DNA from: an uncultured Ruminococcus sp.
GTDB taxonomy: Bacteria; Bacillota; Clostridia; UBA1212
DNA: 35,843 nucleotides
Assembly (NCBI GenBank): GCA_902792515.1
Contig: CADAZX010000022.1
Span: forward strand, 1 to 35,843
Direction: 5' to 3'
Made by a program: the position numbers and the translations under genes. Of this stretch, positions 8,793 through 15,285 are shown piece by piece (position 1 is the stretch's first letter; each line of letters starts with the position of its first letter). The notes beneath the pieces were generated by a model. That model did no database searches. It saw only the letters and a list, made by a program, of their open reading frames with translations, and was not told where the DNA came from.

Positions 8793-8822
8793 ATTATACG
8801 CGCGCAAGGGCGAAAATGTCAA
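8793..8822 (-). promoter_or_regulatory. Consensus promoter of the SGNH-GH78 operon
   Basis: On the minus strand, TTGACA (8822-8817), an 18-base spacer and TATAAT (8798-8793), both perfect. The start codon is about 50 bases downstream. Two overlapping ATTTGCGA octamers (8824-8831 and 8831-8838, plus strand) sit directly upstream of the -35 box, and repeat array 1 begins a few bases further on. Confidence 0.85.
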
Positions 8823-8845
8823 TATTTGCGATTTGCGAAAGGGGG

Positions 8846-9000
8846 GAGTGGATTTTCCGCTCTGGTTGTGGATTTTCCGCGTTGGTTGTGGATTCTCCGC
8901 ACACTTTGTGGATTTTCCGCGTTGGTTGTGGATTCTCCGCGGGCGTTGTGGATTTTCCGCGACAGTTGTGGATTCTCCGCACCCATTGTGGATTCTCCGC
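8846..9000. repeat. 20-bp tandem repeat array 1 (8 units)
   Basis: Eight units with an exact 20-base period end at 8860, 8880, 8900, 8920, 8940, 8960, 8980 and 9000. The core is TTGTGGATTYTCCGC, and the five bases between cores vary (TCTGG, GTTGG, ACACT, GTTGG, GGGCG, GACAG, ACCCA). Two units (8881-8900 and 8921-8940) are identical. The array fills the gap from just after the MFS stop codon to the SGNH promoter. 20 is not a multiple of 3 and no frame has a start context, so it is not coding. Confidence 0.95.
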
Positions 9001-9008
9001 GAACCGGT

Positions 9009-10346
9009 TTACTCCGCCTGAACCTCCGTTTTCGCCGCTTCCGCGTTTCCGCTCAATGACTTCTGAATCGCCCCGATGAAGTAAGCGCAGAAGAACTGCG
9101 AACCGGTCAGCAGGATAATTGCGCACGTCGACGCGATGTTGCTGCCGGGGAACAAAAGATTGAACAGCAGCGTCATTCCGATGCCGAGCACCTCGCCGGC
9201 AGCCAGGAAAAATTCGTTGGCAGTGTGAATTTCGCCGGCCTTTCCTTTTAGCGAGTCGAGCGTTTCGATTGTTGTGAAGTAGAGCGTCAGTTCGGGCTCG
9301 GAAATAAAAATACCGAAGCCGCTGTTGAACGCGCTGAAAATCATCAACGGGATCCAGTCAAGCTTGAAAAACAAAATGCACGCCACGAGAATGATGGCCC
9401 CCGACGCGAAAGCGACCGACTTGGCGCGCCTTTTCGGTGTGACGATAATACCGTAGAGCAGGGCGCCGATGATTGCGAAAACCTTCCCGACGGTCGAGTT
9501 GATGCCGACGAGAGTCTCGTTCCGGATCGCGTTGAAAATCAAAACCTCGATGAAAAAGCCCATGGCGCCGGCCCGCAGACCCTTGAAAAAGGTCATTGCG
9601 AGCATAAATCTGCCGATTTTTTCGCCGAGAAGCGCCTTGAACGACTCGCCAAGGTGGCTCTTTTTGTCGGCCGGGTCAAACGTTCTGTGCAGGGGCTCGA
9701 GCCTCAGACTGAAGAAAAACGCCGCGGCAACAACGCAGAGCAAACCTGCGAAAAGGATTCTGTAGCCCGTGAAATCCCCCTGTGGAAACGCCGACAAAAG
9801 CAATCCGCTCAAAACCGGGAACGAAAGGGCGATTATCGCGTTGACGGTTCCCTCGATTCCTCCGGCCGCGTCCCGGTTTTCGTCTGTGGTGTACTCCACG
9901 ACCTCAAAGCTGTACGAAACGTAATAAAAACCGGACCCGAACGACTTCAAAAGCGCAGGAATCCAAAAGAAATCCGTGGCGGCTTTTTCGCCTAAAATAA
10001 GGACAAAAATGAAAAACGCCGCATACCCTAAGAAGCCGATTCTCTGCGAAAACCCGGGTGAAACACGCCTCGAAACAAGAACCGCAAGCACCATAAAGAA
10101 CGGCTGCGAACCGAACGCGAGCATGTTGTAGACCATCGCGTGATTCACGCTTCCGCCGGCGCGAATGATGAACGTATTGACGAAAAGCGCCATTATGTTC
10201 ACGATGGCCATCAGGCAGACGTCCATTCTGAGAAAGGCGAAGTACGCGCGGCCGAGTGAGCCGAAGCGTTCCGCCAAAGTGGTTTTAGTTTTTGCCCGGG
10301 GCTGCCTGCTGCCGGAATCTTGATTTTTGTCTGAAAGGTTTGCCAT
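9009..10346 (-). CDS. MFS-type transporter
   Basis: A 445-residue integral membrane protein with about twelve hydrophobic segments, among them LMAIVNIMALFVNTFII, FFIFVLILG, ALSFPVLSGLLLSAF and ILFAGLLCVVAAAFFF. A charged middle loop (about residues 215-245) separates two six-helix halves, as in the major facilitator superfamily. Residues 1-30 are a hydrophilic cytoplasmic tail. The R-R-V-S loop after helix 3 and the R-A-K loop in the second half are MFS-like, but I cannot name a substrate. ATG 10346 has AAGGA nine bases upstream. It lies between arrays 1 and 2; array 1 starts nine bases after its stop. No clear promoter of its own is seen, so it may be read from the rlmI-like gene through array 2. 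Confidence 0.8.
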   Translation of the reverse strand: MANLSDKNQDSGSRQPRAKTKTTLAERFGSLGRAYFAFLRMDVCLMAIVNIMALFVNTFIIRAGGSVNHAMVYNMLAFGSQPFFMVLAVLVSRRVSPGFSQRIGFLGYAAFFIFVLILGEKAATDFFWIPALLKSFGSGFYYVSYSFEVVEYTTDENRDAAGGIEGTVNAIIALSFPVLSGLLLSAFPQGDFTGYRILFAGLLCVVAAAFFFSLRLEPLHRTFDPADKKSHLGESFKALLGEKIGRFMLAMTFFKGLRAGAMGFFIEVLIFNAIRNETLVGINSTVGKVFAIIGALLYGIIVTPKRRAKSVAFASGAIILVACILFFKLDWIPLMIFSAFNSGFGIFISEPELTLYFTTIETLDSLKGKAGEIHTANEFFLAAGEVLGIGMTLLFNLLFPGSNIASTCAIILLTGSQFFCAYFIGAIQKSLSGNAEAAKTEVQAE

Positions 10347-10390
10347 GAAAAAGGGTCCTTATTAAGTGCAGAGGATTTTTTCCGGAGATG

Positions 10391-10545
10391 CTGTGGTCTC
10401 TCCGCGTATATTGTGGATTCTCCGCAGGCTTTGTGGATTTTCCGAGCGCACGGTGGATTTTCCAGTGCCGTTGTGGATTCTCCGCAAGCTTTGTGGATTT
10501 TCCGCAGGCCTTGTGGATTTTCCGCGTCTATTGTGGATTCTCCGG
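10391..10545. repeat. 20-bp tandem repeat array 2 (8 units)
   Basis: Units begin at 10391, 10411, 10431, 10451, 10471, 10491, 10511 and 10531, each with the core TTGTGGATTYTCCGC or a near match. The unit at 10451 reads CGGTGGATTTTCCAG and the first reads CTGTGGTCTCTCCGC. A degenerate piece (GGATTTTTTCCGG) lies in front, at 10373-10385. Orientation and period are the same as in array 1. It occupies the gap between the MFS start and the rlmI-like stop. Confidence 0.95.
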
Positions 10546-10547
10546 CA

Positions 10548-10561
10548 GGAATAATTATTCC
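10548..10561. other. 14-bp perfect palindrome after the rlmI-like gene
   Basis: GGAATAATTATTCC is a perfect palindrome, located between the stop codon of the methyltransferase gene (10569) and array 2. It is too AT-rich for a good terminator stem and has no U-tract. It may be a protein site or chance. Confidence 0.4.
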
Positions 10562-10568
10562 CGCAAAA

Positions 10569-11747
10569 TTATTCCACTGCCAGAACGAAAAACTTGAGGT
10601 ACAAGCTCTCTTTTTCCGCCATCAGCGAAGCGTGGTCAGGCGACTGGGTCTTCATTTCAACGAGACGAACCCGCCTTCCGCTTTCCCGTGCGGCATCCGA
10701 AAGCATCTGTAGAAAAGAGGCAACGGAAATAAAATGAGTGCATGAAGCGCTAACGAGGAAACCTCCGGGAGCCACGAGTTTCAGCGCGCTTTTGTTGATC
10801 GTTTTGTACCCGCGTAGAGCGCTGTCGGCTTCATCCTTCGACTTGGAAAACGCGGGCGGGTCGAGAATAACGAGCCCGAATTTTCTGTTTTCGTTGTTAT
10901 ACCTGCGCAAAAGCTCGAAAATGTCGGCCTGAACGGTCTCGATTTTATCTTCAAGGCTGTTGAGCGCGGCGTTTTTCCGCACCTCGTCGAGAGCGCGTTC
11001 GGAAATGTCAGCCGCATAAACTTTCGTCGCCCCCGCGGCGGCGCAGTTCAGCGAAAATCCGCCAACGTTGCAGAAGCAATCGAGCACCTCCGCATTTGGC
11101 GCATACCTTCTCACGGCGGCCCGGTTCTCTTTTTGGTCCAAAAAATACCCGGTTTTCTGGCCGTTTTCGAGGTCAACGTGCATTTTCAGCCCATTTTCGG
11201 TAATCACGGTCTCAGGTGTAAACTCTCCGAAAAGCGGACCTTTATAAAGGTCAAGGCCCTCTTTCTCACGGACCGCAACGTCGCAGCGGGCGTAAATCCC
11301 GCGGGGTGCAAAAACGTTCTTCAACGCCTGCACTATTGTTTCCCGGTTCTTTTCGACCCCGAGAGTCAGGATCTGGATGCTCAGAAGATCCCCGTACCTG
11401 TCAACAATGAGTCCTGGCAGGTCGTCGCTCTCCGCAAAAACGGCCCGGTAGCTGTCTCCGTCACCGAACCCGATTTTTCTCCGGAAATCGTTCGCGGCGC
11501 GGATCCTTTTTGTGTAGAAATCGACGTCGGGGAACGAACCGTCGCGGATGAATATCCTCACGAGAATTTTCGAAAGATGGTTGATGTAGCCACTTCCGAG
11601 AAAGCGTCCGTCGGCGGAGTAAACGTCGGCAAGGTCTCCGTTTTTACCGGGGCCTGTGATGCTCGCAACCTCGTTTGCGTACACCCACGGGTGGCCTTCC
11701 GCGATGCGTTTTTCGTGGTTCTTTTTCAGAGTAACTGTGTAAGGCAT
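10569..11747 (-). CDS. rlmI: Class I SAM-dependent rRNA methyltransferase, RlmI type
   Basis: A 392-residue enzyme, the usual length for the RlmI/YccW family, which makes 5-methylcytosine in 23S rRNA (position 1962 in E. coli). Residues about 1-75 form the PUA RNA-binding domain (LKKNHEKRIAEGHPWVYANEV). A central domain (FAESDDLPGLIVDRYGDLL) follows, then a Rossmann methyltransferase domain from about 185: VLDCFCNVGGFSLNCA (SAM motif I), VYAADIS, and LDPPAFSKSK (motif IV). SASCTHF near the end matches the C-rich motif VI. The open frame extends 36 residues further upstream into array 3, but ATG 11747 has GGAGA at the right distance and gives the family's normal N-terminus. The mRNA seems to begin upstream of array 3. 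Confidence 0.88.
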   Translation of the reverse strand: MPYTVTLKKNHEKRIAEGHPWVYANEVASITGPGKNGDLADVYSADGRFLGSGYINHLSKILVRIFIRDGSFPDVDFYTKRIRAANDFRRKIGFGDGDSYRAVFAESDDLPGLIVDRYGDLLSIQILTLGVEKNRETIVQALKNVFAPRGIYARCDVAVREKEGLDLYKGPLFGEFTPETVITENGLKMHVDLENGQKTGYFLDQKENRAAVRRYAPNAEVLDCFCNVGGFSLNCAAAGATKVYAADISERALDEVRKNAALNSLEDKIETVQADIFELLRRYNNENRKFGLVILDPPAFSKSKDEADSALRGYKTINKSALKLVAPGGFLVSASCTHFISVASFLQMLSDAARESGRRVRLVEMKTQSPDHASLMAEKESLYLKFFVLAVE

Positions 11748-11780
11748 GAATCTGTCTCCAATTTTATATTTTCCGTAGGC

Positions 11781-11975
11781 CGATGGATTCTCCGGTTGTG
11801 CGGTGGATTCTCCGCGTGAGGTGCGGATTTCCAGCCGGGTTGGTGGATTCTCCAAGTGAGTTGTGGATTCTCCGGTTGTGCGGTGGATTCTCCAAGTGAG
11901 TTGTGGATTCTCCGGTTGGCCGGTGGATTCTCCGCGTGGCCGGTGGATTTCCGGCCGTGTTGGTGGATTTTCCGG
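11781..11975. repeat. 20-bp tandem repeat array 3 (10 units)
   Basis: Ten units start every 20 bases from 11781 to 11961, more diverged than in arrays 1 and 2; most have CGGTGGATTCTCC or TTGTGGATTCTCC. A 40-base pair of units is itself duplicated (11841-11880 and 11881-11920, few differences). The units at 11821 and 11941 have lost one base from the core (GGATTTCC) yet remain 20 bases long. The array lies in the apparent 5' leader of the rlmI-like gene. Confidence 0.95.
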
Positions 11976-11984
11976 ACAGTGGAA

Positions 11985-11993
11985 ATTATACCA
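11985..11993 (-). promoter_or_regulatory. Extended -10 promoter element for the rlmI-like gene
   Basis: On the minus strand TGGTATAAT is an extended -10 element. The -35 region is poor (GTGTAA at a 17-base spacing). If used, transcription would start near 11978 and the leader would contain all of array 3 before the start codon at 11747. Confidence 0.5.
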
Positions 11994-12032
11994 CCTTCGC
12001 GCATTTTTTACACCCGAAAATAAGAAAATATA

Positions 12033-12061
12033 TTAACTTCCGGGCCGACGGATGATATAAT
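12033..12061 (+). promoter_or_regulatory. Promoter of the Nudix-dipeptidase operon
   Basis: TTAACT (12033-12038), a 17-base spacer and TATAAT (12056-12061), with a TG one base before the -10 (TGATATAAT). It is divergent from the rlmI-like promoter, the two -10 boxes being about 65 bases apart. Confidence 0.7.
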
Positions 12062-12092
12062 TTCAAACGGAGAAACGCTCAAAAAGGAGAAG

Positions 12093-12578
12093 ATGAGACG
12101 GAAAATGAGAAATTCAACGCTTTGCTACGTGGAAAAAGACGGCTGCTATCTGATGATGCACCGCGTTAAAAAGGAACACGACCTGAACCGCGACAAATGG
12201 ATCGGAATCGGGGGCGGTTTTCTCGAGGACGAATCGCCGGAGGACTGCGTAAAAAGAGAGGCGATGGAAGAGACCGGGTTGACGCTTGAGGATCCGAAGC
12301 TCCTTTCCGTTGTCACGTTCGTGATCGAGGGCGGCGAGTGCGAGCACATGTTTTTGTTTAAGGCGAAACGTTTTTCCGGAAATCTCACCGACTGTGACGA
12401 GGGCACGCTGGAATGGGTCCCGAAGGAGAAGATCTACGGCCTCGACCTGTGGGAGGGAGATAAGATTTTTCTCCGAAAAATAGAGAAAGATTGCGAGTTT
12501 TTCACACTGAAGCTCGTTTACGACAGGCATGGGAATCTCCTGGAGGCCGTCGAAAACGGAACAGAAAAAATAAAGTAA
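12093..12578 (+). CDS. Nudix hydrolase (MutT-like)
   Basis: A 161-residue protein with a complete Nudix box at residues 41-63: G-x5-E-x7-REAMEETGL, matching GX5EX7REUXEEXGU. The N-terminus (NSTLCYVEKDGCYLMMHR) and the WIGIGGGF strand before the box resemble 8-oxo-dGTP diphosphatases, so cleaning of oxidised nucleotides is likely, but other nucleoside diphosphate derivatives are possible. AGGAG at 12085-12089 is close to ATG 12093 and rather far from the in-frame ATG at 12105; either could be the start. It has its own promoter and ends 16 bases before the dipeptidase gene, suggesting one transcript. Confidence 0.88.
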   Translation: MRRKMRNSTLCYVEKDGCYLMMHRVKKEHDLNRDKWIGIGGGFLEDESPEDCVKREAMEETGLTLEDPKLLSVVTFVIEGGECEHMFLFKAKRFSGNLTDCDEGTLEWVPKEKIYGLDLWEGDKIFLRKIEKDCEFFTLKLVYDRHGNLLEAVENGTEKIK

Positions 12579-12594
12579 GAGAGGATTGGAAACT

Positions 12595-14070
12595 ATGGCC
12601 TGCACAACGGTACTGGTTGGAAAAAAAGCGTCGAACGACGGGTCGACAATGATTGCGAGAACCGACGACGGACACTTTGACGTAAAGAAAATAATCGTGG
12701 TCGAACCGAAGGAGGCAAAACGCGTCTACAAGAGCGTCATTTCCCACGCGGAGGTGGAGCTTCCCGAAAACCCGATGAGATTTACTGCGAGCCCGAACGT
12801 TGAACCCGGTGAGGGAGTTTGGGCGGCGACCGGAATCAACTCCGCGAACGTCGGAATGACCGCGACGGAGACGATAACTTCGAACCCGCGGGTTCTGGCG
12901 GCGGACCCGTTCGTGAACGCGATCCCGCCGAAGACGAAAAGGGGCAAGTGGACGCCTGGAGGTATCGGCGAAGAGGATTTCGTGATGATCGTGCTGCCGT
13001 TCGTGAAAACGGCCCGCGAAGGCGTGCTCAGACTTGGTGAGCTTCTTGAAAAATACGGCACGTACGAGTCGAACGGAATCGCGTTCAACGACGAAAACGA
13101 GGTGTGGTGGATGGAGACGATCGGCGGCCACCACTGGATCGCGAAAAGACTTCCGGACGACATGTGCGTGATTGCCCCGAACAGGCAGGGGCTCGACACG
13201 TTCGACCTTGATGACGCGCTCGGCGCGAAAAAAGACCACCTCTGCTCGGAGGACCTCAGGGAGTTCATTTCCGACAACAAACTCGACCTGAACAAGGACG
13301 GCAGGTTCAACCCAAGGAAGATTTTTGGCTCGAACACCGACGCTGACCGCATTTACAACAACCCGCGCGCGTGGTTTATGGGAAGATACCTGTGCCCCGA
13401 TTCGAAAAAATGGGAGGGCGAGGGTGCCGACTACGGACCGGAGAGCGGGGACATTCCGTGGGCGGTCGTTCCCGACAGGCTTGTGACGGTTGAAGACGTG
13501 AAATACCTGCTCTCGTCGCACTTCCAGGGGACCCCTTACGACCCGTATTCGGGAAAAGACACCGGCGTCCGCGGGAAATACCGTTCGATAGGCATCAACC
13601 GCACCGGCGTGATGGCGATCTGCCAGATCAGACCGGACGTTCGTGAGGAGATAAAAGGCCTCGAGTGGGTCTGCTTCGGGTCGACGACGTTCGACGCGAT
13701 CGTGCCGGTTTACACGAACGTTCCGAAGCTGCCCGCGTACCTGTCCAACGTGGAGGCGACCGTTTCTACCGAAAACTTCTACTGGTCGAGCAGGCTCATA
13801 GGCGCGCTCGCCGACGAAAACTACCCTTCGTGCATCCAGCACATCGAGCGCTACCAGAGTAAAACGATGGTCGAGGGCAGGCGGCTCGTTGCTGAATTTG
13901 ACCGTAAAATAGGTGAAATTAGCGATGCTTCGCAGGTGGAGGCGCTTGCGGTTAAAGGAAACAACGAAATCGCGAAAATGGCAAAAACTGAGACCGACCG
14001 CGTGCTCCGGAACGTCCTTCACGAGGCGAGCGTTAACATGAAGAACGGCTACAAAAGGGCTGACAACTGA
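12595..14070 (+). CDS. C69-family dipeptidase (PepD-like)
   Basis: A 491-residue protein. The start MACTTVLVGKKASNDGSTMI is the C69 signature: Cys3 is the expected N-terminal nucleophile after removal of Met-Ala, as in other Ntn hydrolases, and DGSTMIARTDD completes the active-site entry. GVWAATGINSANVGMTATET and NDENEVWWMETIGGHHW are further family motifs. It should cleave dipeptides in the cytoplasm. ATG 12595 is used because GAGGA lies about nine bases upstream and Cys must lie next to the N-terminus; the in-frame TTG at 12586 would add three residues and spoil this. It probably shares a transcript with the Nudix gene. Confidence 0.92.
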   Translation: MACTTVLVGKKASNDGSTMIARTDDGHFDVKKIIVVEPKEAKRVYKSVISHAEVELPENPMRFTASPNVEPGEGVWAATGINSANVGMTATETITSNPRVLAADPFVNAIPPKTKRGKWTPGGIGEEDFVMIVLPFVKTAREGVLRLGELLEKYGTYESNGIAFNDENEVWWMETIGGHHWIAKRLPDDMCVIAPNRQGLDTFDLDDALGAKKDHLCSEDLREFISDNKLDLNKDGRFNPRKIFGSNTDADRIYNNPRAWFMGRYLCPDSKKWEGEGADYGPESGDIPWAVVPDRLVTVEDVKYLLSSHFQGTPYDPYSGKDTGVRGKYRSIGINRTGVMAICQIRPDVREEIKGLEWVCFGSTTFDAIVPVYTNVPKLPAYLSNVEATVSTENFYWSSRLIGALADENYPSCIQHIERYQSKTMVEGRRLVAEFDRKIGEISDASQVEALAVKGNNEIAKMAKTETDRVLRNVLHEASVNMKNGYKRADN

Positions 14071-14107
14071 CGCGCGGCATTCTTAAACTATTTGGGGAAC
14101 GGTCAAC

Positions 14108-14135
14108 GCGGGCGAAAGACAGCGGGCGAAAGACA
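14108..14135. repeat. Perfect 14-bp tandem duplication
   Basis: GCGGGCGAAAGACA occurs twice, end to end, in the gap between the dipeptidase and the next gene, about 20 bases upstream of its promoter. Confidence 0.9.
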
Positions 14136-14157
14136 AGCCTCATAAGCAGTGTTCTTC

Positions 14158-14186
14158 TTGAACTAACGCGGAAAATAAGGTAAAAT
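14158..14186 (+). promoter_or_regulatory. Promoter of the gene at 14221
   Basis: TTGAAC (14158-14163), a 17-base spacer, then TAAAAT (14181-14186), about 35 bases upstream of the start codon. Confidence 0.7.
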
Positions 14187-14220
14187 CTATACAACAGAGC
14201 AAAACCGAAAGGAGCTAATT

Positions 14221-15129
14221 ATGGAACTCAACGAAATGATACTGAAAGACGGTATAAAGTTTATTGTCGGTAAATGGCAGGTAGACTATATCGTGAACGC
14301 TTTTTCCAACGATCTCGCGCACATTCCGGCTGCGGAGTTCAAGAGCGAGGACGGACGAACGTTTGAGGACTTGAAATTCGAGTTTTTCGAGGACCACACC
14401 GTGAAGGTTCAGGCCGAGGCGGGCAAGGATTTTGCGGGCACCTGGGAACAGACCGGCATGCTCGACTACCGCTACAAGCTCGAGGCGTTCGGCGACATTC
14501 CCGATGGATTTTTCAAAGACGCGGCCGAAAAGCTTGACGTTGTCGACGGGCATCTCGTTTTCGCGATCGGCTTCCTGGCGGTGGCGCTTAAGAAAACCGA
14601 AGACGGTCACGTGACGGAAGAGCCCGATATCGGCGACGTCGCTCCCGGCGAAGAAGACCTGAAAATGGACGGAATCGTCGGTGAGTACGAAGTCGCAAAG
14701 GCGAAAACGTTTGCCTGCGGAAAATTTGAATTCTTCACAAAAGAGGAGATAACCGAGGACTTCAACAAGCGCGTCGCTGCCGGAGAGGCTGACCCCGACG
14801 AACTTGCCGACACGCTTCAGCTGTTCGGAATGGCGGTCGAGTTTACCGCGGACCACAAAGTCGTCGAGTGGATGATGCTTCCTCCGGATATTCCCGAAGA
14901 CGCGATCAAAGAAGCTCTCGAGGCGGGCGAGATCGCGGGTGTAAAAGACGGAATGTTTACGCGGACCGCGCCCAGAGAGTGGAAAGCCGTGGACGGCAAG
15001 TACTACTACAACACCGGAGAGCACCGCGAAATGTTCGGCGAGGAACAGTCCCCCTGGGACGAGCTCGTCTTTGACGACGACGGCCTCCTGAGCTTTGGCT
15101 CCGGCATGTTTATGCTAAGGAAGAAATAA
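14221..15129 (+). CDS. Unrecognised acidic protein with two lipocalin-like halves
   Basis: A 302-residue acidic protein without a signal peptide or membrane segment. I do not recognise a named family. Two halves look alike. Half 1 opens with FIVGKWQVDYIV and ends with DGHLVFAIGFLAVALKK; half 2 opens with GIVGEYEVAKAKT (about residue 150) and ends with DDGLLSFGSGMFMLRKK. Each half contains an FEFF segment. The 'G-x-W/Y...' opening and alternating strands (HTVKVQAEAGKDFAGTWEQTG) suggest a small beta-barrel of lipocalin type, so binding of a small ligand is possible, but this is inference. ATG 14221 has AAGGAG six bases upstream and its own promoter; a strong terminator follows. Confidence 0.8.
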   Translation: MELNEMILKDGIKFIVGKWQVDYIVNAFSNDLAHIPAAEFKSEDGRTFEDLKFEFFEDHTVKVQAEAGKDFAGTWEQTGMLDYRYKLEAFGDIPDGFFKDAAEKLDVVDGHLVFAIGFLAVALKKTEDGHVTEEPDIGDVAPGEEDLKMDGIVGEYEVAKAKTFACGKFEFFTKEEITEDFNKRVAAGEADPDELADTLQLFGMAVEFTADHKVVEWMMLPPDIPEDAIKEALEAGEIAGVKDGMFTRTAPREWKAVDGKYYYNTGEHREMFGEEQSPWDELVFDDDGLLSFGSGMFMLRKK

Positions 15130-15134
15130 TCCGG

Positions 15135-15175
15135 TTCAGGGCAAGGCAACAATCAGTTTCAGGGCAAAGCAACAA
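15135..15175. repeat. 18-bp direct repeat, 23-bp period
   Basis: TTCAGGGCAAGGCAACAA (15135-15152) and TTCAGGGCAAAGCAACAA (15158-15175) match at 17 of 18 bases, directly after the stop codon of the preceding gene. Confidence 0.8.
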
Positions 15176-15220
15176 CCCGGCTTGGTGGGAAAGAAATAAC
15201 CAATTTTTAGGCAAAAATTA

Positions 15221-15256
15221 AGCCCGTCTGCGCCGCTCCGGCGGCGCAGACGGGCT
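15221..15256. terminator. Bidirectional intrinsic terminator
   Basis: A perfect 16-bp stem (15221-15236 with 15241-15256) and a TCCG loop. CTTTTCAT follows on the plus strand and TAATTTTTGCC on the minus strand, so it can end both the gene at 14221 and the convergent lipase gene. Confidence 0.9.
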
Positions 15257-15285
15257 CTTTTCATAATTAGCTTTCAAACCACCTG

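Noticed and set aside
8794..9126. Reading frames through repeat array 1 (up to about 110 residues)
   Set aside because: They arise because the repeat has no stop codons; the 20-base period shifts frame and no ribosome site is present.
8846..11975. CRISPR array
   Set aside because: Core of about 15 bases and spacers of about 5 are far too short, and there are no cas genes.
12502..14022. 506-residue minus-strand frame opposite the dipeptidase
   Set aside because: Shadow; the plus-strand protein has clear C69 motifs.
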